Assembly (NCBI GenBank): GCA_044220635.1
Contig: JBGAQP010000001.1
Span: 62,001-126,000 of the forward strand
DNA from: JBGAQP01 sp044220635
GTDB lineage: Bacteria > Pseudomonadota > Gammaproteobacteria > Burkholderiales > Usitatibacteraceae
Direction: 5' to 3'
Length of the DNA: 64,000 nucleotides
Under the pieces are notes generated by a model. It did not search any database and was not told the origin of the DNA. It worked only from the letters and a program-made list of their open reading frames with translations. Positions 45,786 to 54,023 of this stretch are shown here, piece after piece. Position numbers and translations under genes: made by a program. Numbering within the stretch: the first letter of the stretch is position 1; every line of letters begins with the position of its first letter.

Positions 45786-46109
45786 ATGAACCTCCAGCTC
45801 ACCGGTCATCACGTCGAGATCACCCCCGCGATCCGCGACTACGTGGTCTCGAAGCTCGAGCGGATCAACCGCCACTTCGACCACGTGATCGACGTGAGCG
45901 TGGTGCTTTCGGTGCAGAAGCTCGACCGCAAGATCGAGGCGAGCGTGCACCTCTCGGGCAAGGACATCCACGTGCAATGCCACGAGGAGGACATGTACGC
46001 CGCCATCGACGGCCTGGTCGACAAGCTCGACCGGCAGATCATCCGGCACAAGGAGCGCTTCCAGGTCGGGCGCAACGTCCCCGGGATCAAGCGCCTGCCC
46101 AACGGCTGA
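45786..46109 (+). CDS. hpf: Short ribosome hibernation-promoting factor
   Basis: A 107-residue protein of the HPF/YfiA family. MNLQLTGHHVEITPAIRDYV, KLERINRHFDHVIDVSVVLS and the DMYAAIDGLVDKLDRQIIRH helix are typical. It binds the 30S subunit and drives dimerisation or silencing of 70S ribosomes in stationary phase. It lies between rpoN and ptsN, as is usual. A GAAAGGAA before the ATG is a good ribosome-binding site. Confidence 0.95.
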   Translation: MNLQLTGHHVEITPAIRDYVVSKLERINRHFDHVIDVSVVLSVQKLDRKIEASVHLSGKDIHVQCHEEDMYAAIDGLVDKLDRQIIRHKERFQVGRNVPGIKRLPNG

Positions 46110-46144
46110 GGCGCCCGCGCGGCCCCGAAGCGAACGAGCCGACC

Positions 46145-46630
46145 GTGAACCTCATCGCCCCGCTCCTTCCCGAGAGCCATGTCCTGCTCGATCTCGACGT
46201 GAGCAGCAAGAAGCGCCTGTTCGAGCAGATCGGGCTGCTCTTCGAGAACTCGCGCCAGGTCCCGCGCGCGCGCGTCTTCGACAGCCTCTTCGACCGCGAG
46301 AAGCTCGGCTCGACGGGGCTCGGCTGCGGGGTCGCGATCCCGCACGGGCGCACGAAGGCGCTCAAGGAGCCGGTGTGCGCGTTCGTGCGCACGCGCGCCC
46401 CGATCGCCTTCGAGTCGCCCGACGGCGCTCCCGTGCGGCTCGTCTTCGCGATGCTCGTGCCCGAGCACGCGACCGAGGCCCACCTGCAGATCCTCTCGGA
46501 GCTCGCGCAGATGTTCAGCGACGAGGGTTTCCGCGAGCGGCTGCTTTCGGCCGCCGACGCCGCGACGGTGCATCGCCTGATCGCCGGATGGTCGCCCTAT
46601 GCCCCGGCTGAGCGTACAGCGGCTCTTTGA
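46145..46630 (+). CDS. ptsN: Nitrogen-PTS EIIA protein PtsN
   Basis: A 161-residue EIIA-Ntr phosphocarrier that regulates K+ and nitrogen or carbon metabolism rather than sugar transport. The phosphorylated His is in GCGVAIPHGRTKAL. The C-terminal LVFAMLVPEHATEAHLQILS is typical. The start is GTG 46145 (VNLIAPLLPESHVLLDLDV). It overlaps hprK by 32 nt. Confidence 0.94.
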   Translation: MNLIAPLLPESHVLLDLDVSSKKRLFEQIGLLFENSRQVPRARVFDSLFDREKLGSTGLGCGVAIPHGRTKALKEPVCAFVRTRAPIAFESPDGAPVRLVFAMLVPEHATEAHLQILSELAQMFSDEGFRERLLSAADAATVHRLIAGWSPYAPAERTAAL

Positions 46631-47561
46631 GGGGCGCGGCGAGCGCCTCGGCCTCGCCTGGGCGGCGGGGGCCGCGGGGGCCGCGCGCGAGTTCACCGGC
46701 GAGATGCTCCGGCGGCCCGGCGTGGGCCTCATCGGGCACCTGAACCTCATCCACCCGCTGCTCGTGCAGGTGCTGGGCGCGGCCGAGATTGACTACTTCT
46801 CCGGGCTCGACGCCGCGGCGCGCGAGCAGACCGCCACGCGGATCGCGGGGGGGGAGACCCTCGCCGTGATCGTCTGCGACGGGCTCGCCGCGCCGACCGA
46901 GATCGCGGTCGCGACCGCGGCCGCCCCGACGGCGCTCTTCCTCTCGCCCGAGCCCAGCCAGCACGTGATCAACGTGCTGCGGCCCTACCTGCAGCTCGAG
47001 CTCGGGTCGGTCACGACGCTGCACGGCGTCTTCCTCGACGTGCTCGAGATCGGCGTGCTGATCACGGGCGACTCCTCGATCGGCAAGAGCGAGCTCGCCC
47101 TCGAGCTCATCTCGCGCGGCCACGGCCTGGTCGCCGACGACGTGGTGGAGCTGCAGCAGATCGGCCCGGAGACCGTGCAGGGCCGCTGCCCGCCGATGCT
47201 CCGGGACTTCCTCGAGGTCCGGGGGCTCGGCGTGCTCAACATCCGATCGATCTTCGGCGAGACCGCGGTGCGCCCGCGCAAGGCCCTGCGCCTCATCGTG
47301 CACCTCGAGCGCCCCGGCGCGGGCAGCGAATCGCGCGAGCGCCTCACCACGCGCTCGGGAACGCAGCAGATCCTCGACGTGGAGATCCCCACGGTCACGC
47401 TCACCGTGGCGCCGGGCCGCAACCTCGCGGTGCTCGTCGAGGCGGCGGTGCGCAACTACATCCTGATCACGCGCGGCATCGACTCGACGAAGGAGTTCAT
47501 CGCGCGCCAGTCGGAGGCGATGCGCGCCGAGGCCGGCGCCGACGAGGCGCCCGACGGATGA
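46599..47561 (+). CDS. hprK: HPr kinase/phosphorylase
   Basis: A 320-residue bifunctional enzyme that phosphorylates and dephosphorylates HPr on serine. The Walker A GDSSIGKSELALELISRG, the LVADDVVELQQIG loop, and the C-terminal HprK signature around EVRGLGVLNIRSIFGETAV are all present. The ptsN-hprK-rapZ order is characteristic of Beta- and some other Proteobacteria with an incomplete PTS. The stop overlaps rapZ by 4 nt. Confidence 0.96.
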   Translation: MPRLSVQRLFEGRGERLGLAWAAGAAGAAREFTGEMLRRPGVGLIGHLNLIHPLLVQVLGAAEIDYFSGLDAAAREQTATRIAGGETLAVIVCDGLAAPTEIAVATAAAPTALFLSPEPSQHVINVLRPYLQLELGSVTTLHGVFLDVLEIGVLITGDSSIGKSELALELISRGHGLVADDVVELQQIGPETVQGRCPPMLRDFLEVRGLGVLNIRSIFGETAVRPRKALRLIVHLERPGAGSESRERLTTRSGTQQILDVEIPTVTLTVAPGRNLAVLVEAAVRNYILITRGIDSTKEFIARQSEAMRAEAGADEAPDG

Positions 47562-48400
47562 AGCTCGTGCTCCTCACGGGCGTGTCGGGCTCCGGGAAGA
47601 GCGTGGCGCTCAAGGCGCTCGAGGACGCGGGCTTCTTCTGCGTCGACAACCTCCCGGCGGACCTCATCCCCGCGCTCGTGGATTTCGTCGCCACGCGCCG
47701 CGAGCCCAAGGTCGCCATCAGCGCGGACGCGCGCGCCGTCGAGACGCTGGCGAGGCTGCCCGAGATCGTCGCCGCCGAGCGCACGCGCGGCACCGACCTG
47801 CGGCTCGTCTTCCTGGACGCGAACGACGAGAGCCTGGTGCGCCGCTTCTCCGAGACGCGGCGCCCGCACCCGCTCGCGAGCGAGGGGCGCACGCTCGAGG
47901 AGGCGATCGCCGAGGAGCGCCGCCTCCTCGCGGGGCTCGCGGAGACCGGGCTGCGGATCGACACGAGCGCGCTCGCGCCCTCGCAGCTGCGGGGCTGGAT
48001 CCAGGACCTGGTGGTGGCCGACCGCTCGCGCCTCACGCTGTGCGTGGAGTCCTTCGGCTTCAAGGGGGGCGTGCCGCTGGATGCGGACTTCGTCTTCGAC
48101 GTGCGCTTCCTCCCCAACCCGCACTACGACCCGCAGCTCAGGCCCCTCACCGGGGCCGACCCCGAGGTCGTCGCCTTCCTCGAGCGCGAGACCGAGGCCG
48201 GGGTGTTCATCGAGGAGATCCAGCGTTTCCTGCAGCGCTGGATCCCCAAGTTCGTCCTCGACCAGCGCGCCGCCCTCACCGTGGCCTTCGGCTGCACCGG
48301 CGGGCGGCACCGCTCGGTGTACGTCGCCAACCAGCTCGCCGAGCGCTTCGCGGCCGACTACCGCGTCCTCGTGCGCCACCGCGACCTGAAGCCCGCCTGA
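47558..48400 (+). CDS. rapZ: RNase adaptor/nucleotide-binding protein RapZ
   Basis: A 280-residue P-loop protein, MKLVLLTGVSGSGKSVALKA, with VDNLPADLIP, a Walker B-like LRLVFLDANDE and the C-terminal FGCTGGRHRSVYVANQLAER. In E. coli it delivers GlmZ sRNA to RNase E and senses glucosamine-6-P; in this lineage the RNA targets are not known. It overlaps hprK by 4 nt. Confidence 0.95.
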   Translation: MKLVLLTGVSGSGKSVALKALEDAGFFCVDNLPADLIPALVDFVATRREPKVAISADARAVETLARLPEIVAAERTRGTDLRLVFLDANDESLVRRFSETRRPHPLASEGRTLEEAIAEERRLLAGLAETGLRIDTSALAPSQLRGWIQDLVVADRSRLTLCVESFGFKGGVPLDADFVFDVRFLPNPHYDPQLRPLTGADPEVVAFLERETEAGVFIEEIQRFLQRWIPKFVLDQRAALTVAFGCTGGRHRSVYVANQLAERFAADYRVLVRHRDLKPA

Positions 48401-48405
48401 GGCCC

Positions 48406-49023
48406 GTGTTCATCCTGAACCTGCTCTCCGCGGGGCGCGAGCGCGAGACGGTGCCCATCTTTCCGCTCTCGACCGTGCTCTTCCCGGGCTCGATCCTGCC
48501 GCTCCGGATCTTCGAGACGCGCTACATGGACATGGCGAAGGCGTGCCTGCGCACCGGCGACCCCTTCGGCGTGTGCCTCATCCGCGAAGGCGCCGAAGTG
48601 GGCGCGCCCGCGGTGCCCGAGCCCGTGGGCTGCCTCGCGCGCATCGCCGAGGCCGACATGGAGGAGCTCGGCATCCTCAAGGTCCGCGCCGAGGGTCTCG
48701 AGCGCTTCCGCATCCTCGAGACGAGGGTCTCGGCCCAGGGCCTGGTCACGGGCACGATCGAGCGCTACGCGCCCGAGGCGGGGGGCGAGGCTCCGGGGCT
48801 CGCCGAATGCGCGGGCTTCCTCGCGCGCGCGATCGCCGGCATCGGCGAGGCGCGCTTCGCCGCGCCCCTGCGTTTCGACGACGCGACCTGGGTCGGCTTC
48901 CGCCTCGCCGAGATCCTGCCGCTCAGGACCGACGTGAAGCAGAAGCTGCTCGAGCTCTCGGACGCGACGCTGCGCCTCGCGGTCCTGCACCGGTTCCTGC
49001 GCCAGCAGAAGCTTCTCGGCTGA
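48406..49023 (+). CDS. LON substrate-binding (N) domain protein
   Basis: A 205-residue stand-alone LON N-domain protein, lacking ATPase or protease domains. TVPIFPLSTVLFPGSILPLR, IFETRYMDMAKACL and PFGVCLIREGAE are typical of the family (YbaL-LON type, function uncertain). The GTG at 48406 comes 5 nt after the rapZ stop. Its last 101 nt overlap the convergent mutY frame. Last gene of the long plus-strand run. Confidence 0.87.
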   Translation: MFILNLLSAGRERETVPIFPLSTVLFPGSILPLRIFETRYMDMAKACLRTGDPFGVCLIREGAEVGAPAVPEPVGCLARIAEADMEELGILKVRAEGLERFRILETRVSAQGLVTGTIERYAPEAGGEAPGLAECAGFLARAIAGIGEARFAAPLRFDDATWVGFRLAEILPLRTDVKQKLLELSDATLRLAVLHRFLRQQKLLG

Positions 49024-50056
49024 GAAGCCGCCTCACCGGCGCGGGCAGCGCCGCGCCCTCGAGCTCGGCAAGCGGCATCCACAGCGCGCCGCGCGCGCCG
49101 GCGTCCGCCCCCCGGCGCCCCCCGATCCGCACCCGCCAGGGCGTGACCTCCAGCGTGAAGTGCGTGAAGGCGTGCTCGAAGGGCTCGAGCCGCTCGACGC
49201 GCGCGGCCACGAGCCCCCAGTCGCGAAGCAGGGCCCGCGCGGGGCGCGCCGAGGCGGGAGCCTCGGGAAGCGACCAGAGCCCGCCCCAGAGGCCCGGCGC
49301 GGGGCGCTTGACGAGCAGCACCTCGCCGCCCGAGACGACGACGAGCATCGCCACGCGCCGGCGCGGGGCGGGGGCGCGCGCCTTGCGCCCCGGGAGCTCG
49401 GCCACGCGGCCCTCGAGGCGCGCCACGCAGTCGGCGGCCACGGGGCACTCGCCGCAGCGGGGGACGCGCGCGAGGCACAGCGTCGCGCCGAGGTCCATGA
49501 GGCCTTGGGTGTAGGGCCCGATGGCGCGCGCGGGCAGGCGAGCCTCGGCTTCGGCCCAGAGGCGCGCGAGGACCGCGGCGCGGGAGGTGTCGCCCGCGAT
49601 CCCCGCATGGCGCGCGAGCACGCGCTTCGCGTTGCCGTCGAGGATCGCGCGGCGCTCGCCGGAGGCGAAGGCCGCGATCGCCGCCGCGGTCGAGCGCCCG
49701 ATGCCCGGAAGGGACCGCAGGTCCTCGTAGCGCGCCGGCACGCAGCCGCCGAAGCGCGCGGCCACTTCCCGCGCGGCGCGATGGAGGTTGCGCCCCCGCG
49801 CGTAGTAGCCGAGCCCGCTCCAGAGCGCGAGCACCTCGTCCTCGCTGGCCGCGGCGAGGTCGGCGACGGCGGGAAAGCGCGCGACGAAGCGCTCGAAATA
49901 GGGGATCGCGGTGGCGACCTGGGTCTGCTGGAGCATGACTTCCGCGACCCAGATCCGGTAGGCGTCGCGCGTGCCCTGCCAGGGCAGGCCGTGGCGCCCG
50001 TGGCGGCGCTGCCAGGCGATCAGGCGCGCGGCGAACGGGGTGCGGCGGGGGGGCAT
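48923..50056 (-). CDS. mutY: Adenine DNA glycosylase MutY
   Basis: A 377-residue base-excision enzyme that removes A mispaired with 8-oxoG. The helix-hairpin-helix is LPGIGRSTAAAIAAFASGE, with the catalytic Asp following in ILDGNAKRVLAR. The iron-sulfur loop is C-x6-C-x2-C-x5-C (CLARVPRCGECPVAADC). A C-terminal NUDIX-like 8-oxoG domain follows (LLVKRPAPGLWGGLWSLPE). The end (about the last 35 residues, after LPAPVRRLLS) is low-complexity Ala/Arg/Ser and is the antisense of the LON gene. The N terminus reads QRRHGRHGLPWQGTRD. Confidence 0.93.
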   Translation of the reverse strand: MPPRRTPFAARLIAWQRRHGRHGLPWQGTRDAYRIWVAEVMLQQTQVATAIPYFERFVARFPAVADLAAASEDEVLALWSGLGYYARGRNLHRAAREVAARFGGCVPARYEDLRSLPGIGRSTAAAIAAFASGERRAILDGNAKRVLARHAGIAGDTSRAAVLARLWAEAEARLPARAIGPYTQGLMDLGATLCLARVPRCGECPVAADCVARLEGRVAELPGRKARAPAPRRRVAMLVVVSGGEVLLVKRPAPGLWGGLWSLPEAPASARPARALLRDWGLVAARVERLEPFEHAFTHFTLEVTPWRVRIGGRRGADAGARGALWMPLAELEGAALPAPVRRLLSREASAGAGTGAGPRGAASRPRARAASASRRS

Positions 50057-50070
50057 CGCGGGACGGGCAG

Positions 50071-50144
50071 TGGAGCGGGTGAAGGGAATCGAACCCTCGT
50101 CGTAAGCTTGGGAAGCTTCTGCTCTGCCATTGAGCTACACCCGC
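50071..50144 (-). tRNA. tRNA-Gly (anticodon CCC)
   Basis: Reading the minus strand, the 74 nt begin GCGGGTGTAGCTCAATGGCA and end in ACCCGCTCCA with CCA encoded. The acceptor stem GCGGGTG/CACCCGC, the D loop with GGC, the anticodon loop TTCCCAA (CCC), and the T arm GAGGG-TTCGATT-CCCTT all fold. The anticodon stem has four good pairs plus a G/A mismatch at its outer end. Confidence 0.96.
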
Positions 50145-50280
50145 GGCCGAGGGCGCATTTTACCGGATCGGGTCGCGCTCGGCTCGCCGCCCGCGCCCGC
50201 CGGCGGCCGCTCGCGCCCCCGGGATGCCGTCCGTCGCAGCGATTGCCCGCCCCCGCCCCGGGCGCATAGCATGGCCGGCC

Positions 50281-51441
50281 ATGAGCGCCCCGCCCCGAAC
50301 CGCCCCCCCGACCGGTCCCTGCTCCGAGGGCGCGGGCCGGCCCTCCTACGAGTACCACCCGCTGGAGGTGGTGCCGTTCTTCCGGCGCTTCCGTCCGAGC
50401 CTCGCGCGCGACCTCGTCTACACCCTGGTCTGGAACTGCGCGCTCGGCGCGGTCTACCTGGCCGGACGCTACGCCATGGGCTCCCGGGGCATCACCGCCG
50501 AGGTGGCGGCGCACGTGATGCTCATCTCCAACTGCATCGGGTTCTCGATCCACGGCCTCTTCGTGCTCTCGGGGCACGCGGGGCTCGACCGGCGCATGCA
50601 CCGTCGCGGCGGGCTCGTCGTGGCGGGCTACTACACGGTCGTCGCCACCCTCGGGGTCATCGCGGGCATCGGCATCGCCTCGCTCGCGCTCGAGTTGCCC
50701 TTCGCGCGCTGGGTCACCGACCCGCGCTGGCTCGCCGCGGTCGCCGTGAACAGCCTCGTCATCTCGGCGCTCATCTCCGCGGTCTTCTTCGTTCGCGAGC
50801 GCAGCGCCCGCTCGCGCGCCGAGATCGAGCGGGAGCGGGCACGGACCGAGCGCATCGAGCGCGAGGCCGCGATCGCGAACCTGCGCGCGCTCCAGGCCCA
50901 GATCGAGCCGCACTTCCTTTTCAACACGCTCGCCAACGTGGCGAGCCTCGTCGACCCCGACCCCGCGAAGGCGAAGGGCATGCTCGAGAGCTTCATCCGG
51001 TTCCTGCGCGCCTCGCTCGCGGCCACGCGCAGCGAATCGACCACGCTCGGCGAGGAGGCGGAGCTCATCGGCGCCTACCTCGAGGTCCTGCAGGTGCGCA
51101 TGGGGCCGCGCCTCGCCTGCGCGATCGAGGTCGAGCCCGCGCTCGCCGGCTACCGATTGCCCCCCATGCTGCTGCAGCCCGTGGTCGAGAACGCGATCCG
51201 CCACGGCCTCGAGCCCAAGGTCGACGGCGGCCTCGTGTCCGTGCGCGCGCGGCGCGAGGGCGCCGAGGCGCTGATCGAGATCGCCGACACCGGCGTGGGC
51301 TTCGCCGCCGCCACCCAGGGCGGCGTGGGGCTCACGAACCTGCGCGACCGCCTGCGCCTGCTCTACGGCGAGCGAGCGCGCCTCGAGATCCGCGACAACG
51401 CGCCCGCGGGGGCGATCGTCACGCTGCGGCTGCCCGCATGA
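50281..51441 (+). CDS. LytS/AlgZ-type sensor histidine kinase
   Basis: A 386-residue kinase of the His_kinase (LytS) family. About four TM helices (about 45-180) lead to a short coiled-coil, then QAQIEPHFLFNTLANVASLV with the phospho-acceptor H211, and an ATPase domain with QPVVENAIRHGLEPK (N box) and IADTGVGFA/GGVGLTNLRDRL. It pairs with the LytTR regulator directly downstream, with ATGA overlap. ATG 50281 is chosen; an ATG at 50224 would add 19 unconserved residues. The signal is unknown. Confidence 0.9.
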   Translation: MSAPPRTAPPTGPCSEGAGRPSYEYHPLEVVPFFRRFRPSLARDLVYTLVWNCALGAVYLAGRYAMGSRGITAEVAAHVMLISNCIGFSIHGLFVLSGHAGLDRRMHRRGGLVVAGYYTVVATLGVIAGIGIASLALELPFARWVTDPRWLAAVAVNSLVISALISAVFFVRERSARSRAEIERERARTERIEREAAIANLRALQAQIEPHFLFNTLANVASLVDPDPAKAKGMLESFIRFLRASLAATRSESTTLGEEAELIGAYLEVLQVRMGPRLACAIEVEPALAGYRLPPMLLQPVVENAIRHGLEPKVDGGLVSVRARREGAEALIEIADTGVGFAAATQGGVGLTNLRDRLRLLYGERARLEIRDNAPAGAIVTLRLPA

Positions 51442-52193
51442 CGCGCGCGCTGATCGCCGACGACGAGCGCCACCTCGCCGAGCACCTCGCGGCGCGGCTC
51501 GCCGCGCTCTGGGCCGGGCTCGAGATCCTGCCGCTCGCGGCCAACGGCCTGGAGGCGCTCGCCGCCATCGGCGAGGACGAGCCCGAGGTCGCCTTCCTCG
51601 ACATCCGCATGCCCGGGCTCACGGGGCTCGAGGTCGCCGGCCGCATCGACGCGCGCACCCACGTGGTCTTCGTCACCGCCTACGACCAGTACGCCATCGA
51701 GGCCTTCGACCGCGACGCCGTGGACTACCTCCTGAAGCCCGTGGGCGAGGAGCGCCTCGCGCGCGCCGTCGAGCGGCTGAAGGCGAAGCTCGCCGCCGCC
51801 GAGCGCCCCCCGGGGCTCGACGAGGTCCTCGCGAAGCTCGCCCGCGCGCTGCCCGCGGGCGGCGCGGGGAAACTGCGCTGGGTGCGCGCGCTCAAGGGCG
51901 AGATCGTGCAGCAGATCGCCGTGGACGACGTGCTCTACTTCCGCTCCGCCGACAAGTACACCTGCGTGGTCACGCGCGAAGGCGAATCCCTCATCCGCCT
52001 CGCGCTCGCGGAGCTCGCCGACCAGCTCGACCCCGAGCTCTTCTGGCAGGTCCACCGCTCGACGATCGTCAACATGGGCGAGGTCGCCTCCGCGCGCCGC
52101 GACCTCGGCGGGCGCACGTTCCTGCGCCTGAAGGATGGCCGCACGGAGCTTGCCGTGAGTCGCGCCTTCGCCCACCGCTTCAGGCAGATGTGA
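51438..52193 (+). CDS. LytTR-family response regulator (AlgR-like)
   Basis: A 251-residue regulator with an N-terminal receiver (acidic D8-D9, phosphoacceptor D55 in AFLDIRMPGLTG, VDYLLKPV) and a C-terminal LytTR DNA-binding domain (VDDVLYFRSADKYTCVVTRE, FWQVHRSTIVNM). It is translationally coupled to the LytS-type kinase. The closest described pair is AlgZ/AlgR, which controls alginate and pilus genes in Pseudomonas. The targets here are unknown. Confidence 0.93.
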   Translation: MTRALIADDERHLAEHLAARLAALWAGLEILPLAANGLEALAAIGEDEPEVAFLDIRMPGLTGLEVAGRIDARTHVVFVTAYDQYAIEAFDRDAVDYLLKPVGEERLARAVERLKAKLAAAERPPGLDEVLAKLARALPAGGAGKLRWVRALKGEIVQQIAVDDVLYFRSADKYTCVVTREGESLIRLALAELADQLDPELFWQVHRSTIVNMGEVASARRDLGGRTFLRLKDGRTELAVSRAFAHRFRQM

Positions 52194-52219
52194 GCCGCCC
52201 ACCCGCCGAAAGGACCGCC

Positions 52220-52750
52220 ATGAGAATCGCCGCAATGCTCGTCGTCGTCGCCTGCCTGGGCGCGCAGCCCGCGCCCGCCGAGCCGCCGTCGGATGCGGCG
52301 AGGGCCGAGATGGCCAAGCTCTCCGCTCTGGCCGGGAAATGGAGGGGCGCGGGCTGGAGGATGGGGCGCGAGGGCCGCAGCCCCTTCGACAGCGAGGAAA
52401 CCATCGTCGCGGGCCTGGACGGGCGCGCGCTGATCATCGAGGGCCGGCACTACGCCGCCGGGACGCGCGAGAGCGTGCACCACGCGCTCGCGATCCTCGC
52501 CTGGGACACGGCGGCCGGCGAGTATCGCCTGCATTCCGCGCTCGCGAGCGGGCGCACGGGGAGCTTTCCGGGCCGGCTCGAGGCGCCGGGGCGCTTCGTC
52601 TGGACGATCCAGCCCGCGAACGCGCCGTGGAGCCGCTTCACCATGAACTTCGAGGAGCCCGACCGCTGGGTCGAGGTGGGCGAGATGTCGCGCGACGGCG
52701 GCAGGACCTGGACGAAGATCCTCGAGATGACGCTCGCCCGGGAGCGCTAG
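52220..52750 (+). CDS. Secreted protein of unknown function (DUF1579-like)
   Basis: A 176-residue protein with a signal peptide (MRIAAMLVVVACLGAQPAPA). The mature part starts AEMAKLSALAGKWRGAGWRM, a typical opening of lipocalin-like DUF1579-type proteins, followed by beta-rich sequence (LIIEGRHYAAGTRESVHHA, YRLHSALASGRTGSF). It lies 26 nt after the response-regulator gene with GAAAGGA upstream, so it may belong to the same operon. Function unknown. Confidence 0.75.
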   Translation: MRIAAMLVVVACLGAQPAPAEPPSDAARAEMAKLSALAGKWRGAGWRMGREGRSPFDSEETIVAGLDGRALIIEGRHYAAGTRESVHHALAILAWDTAAGEYRLHSALASGRTGSFPGRLEAPGRFVWTIQPANAPWSRFTMNFEEPDRWVEVGEMSRDGGRTWTKILEMTLARER

Positions 52751-52760
52751 CGCTCCCGCC

Positions 52761-53699
52761 TCAGGCCCCCTGGAGGAGGCGCTGCGCGACGGCGCCGAGC
52801 GACAACGCGGCCCCGAAGGCGAGCTCGAGCTTCACCGCGCGGAAGAGCAGCTCGTTGTACGCAGCCCCTCCGGGCGAGCGCGCGAAATCGCCGCCCAGGC
52901 GCATCGCGACGGGAACGAGCACGAGCGGCAGGGCGAGCCCGGGGCTCGAGGCGAGCGCGGCCATGGCGGCCGCGAGGGCGAACGGCGTCCACAGCGCGAA
53001 GGCGAAGAGGCGCGCGGAGGCCGCGGCGCCGAAGCGCGCGGCGAAGGTGCCGCGCCCCGTGAGCCGGTCGTGCTCCGCGTCGCGATGGTTGTTGACCGCG
53101 AGCACCGCGGCCGCGTGCAGGCCCGTGGCCGCCGCGCCGAGCCAGGCCGTGAGGCCGGGCCGCCCCGCGTGCAGGTAGTAGGTTCCGAGGACCGCGGCCA
53201 GCCCGAAGAAGGCGAACACGGTGAGCTCGCCGAGCGCGGTGTAGGCGATCGGGCGCGGGCCTCCCATGTAGGCGAGGGCGGCCACGAGCGAGGCGAGGCC
53301 GATCGCGAGCACCGGCCAGCCCCCGCGCATCACGAGGGGGGCGCCGACGACGAGCGCCGCGCCGGTCGCGGCCACGATCGCGCGGCGCACTTCCTCGGGC
53401 GTGAGCCATCCGCGCGCCGTCGCCCGCGGCAGCCCCGTGCGCGAGCCCTTCTCGAGCCCGCGAGCGGTGTAGCCCACGTCGTTCTGCAGGTTGGTGATCA
53501 CCTGCATGAGGATCGAGCCCGCGAAGGCGAGCGCGGCGACCCAGGGCTCGATCGCCGCGCCCTGCATCCAGGCGAGGCAGGTGCCCACGATCACCGGGAT
53601 CGCCGCGATCCACAGCGTGCGCGGGCGCACCGCCACCGCCCAGGCGCGAAGCGAGCCCGGGACGACGTCTTCCTGCAGCGCGGGATGGGTGGCGGGCAT
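52761..53699 (-). CDS. menA: MenA/UbiA-family polyprenyltransferase
   Basis: A 312-residue membrane prenyltransferase with 8-9 predicted TM helices. The first Asp-rich region is NLQNDVGYTARGLEKGSRTG and the second lies near NNHRDAEHDRLTGRGTFAAR. The sequence AWAVAVRPRTLWIAAIPVI is typical of MenA. The likely substrate is 1,4-dihydroxy-2-naphthoate for menaquinone, but no other men genes are in the window. A related UbiA-type role remains possible. ATG 53699 is chosen; it is divergent from thiS. Confidence 0.85.
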   Translation of the reverse strand: MPATHPALQEDVVPGSLRAWAVAVRPRTLWIAAIPVIVGTCLAWMQGAAIEPWVAALAFAGSILMQVITNLQNDVGYTARGLEKGSRTGLPRATARGWLTPEEVRRAIVAATGAALVVGAPLVMRGGWPVLAIGLASLVAALAYMGGPRPIAYTALGELTVFAFFGLAAVLGTYYLHAGRPGLTAWLGAAATGLHAAAVLAVNNHRDAEHDRLTGRGTFAARFGAAASARLFAFALWTPFALAAAMAALASSPGLALPLVLVPVAMRLGGDFARSPGGAAYNELLFRAVKLELAFGAALSLGAVAQRLLQGA

Positions 53700-53806
53700 G
53701 GCGGAACGCGGCCTTCGATCGGCGGGAGAATACTCCAAGGACCCGGCATCCGGTTGCCCGGCATCATGGCGCCGGGGCGGGGCCCGCGTGCTACCATTTT
53801 TCCCGT

Positions 53807-54019
53807 ATGCCATCGCCCATCCGCGTCGTCGTGAACGGCGCGCCCCGGGAATTCCCCGCGCCGCTCACGTTCGCCCAGCTCCTCGACGAGCTCGCGCTCG
53901 CCGGTCGACGGCTCGCCGTCGAGAGGAACGGCGAGATCGTCCCGCGCAGCCGATTCGGCGAGGCGCGGCTCGCCGACGGCGACCGCATCGAGGTCGTCAT
54001 GGCCGTGGGCGGAGGCTGA
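53807..54019 (+). CDS. thiS: Sulfur carrier protein ThiS
   Basis: A 70-residue ubiquitin-like carrier ending in the required Gly-Gly (VVMAVGGG), which becomes a thiocarboxylate and donates sulfur to the thiazole. The N terminus IRVVVNGAPREFPAPLTFAQ fits. It starts 107 nt from menA (divergent). It couples closely to thiG. Confidence 0.93.
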   Translation: MPSPIRVVVNGAPREFPAPLTFAQLLDELALAGRRLAVERNGEIVPRSRFGEARLADGDRIEVVMAVGGG

Positions 54020-54023
54020 GGCC

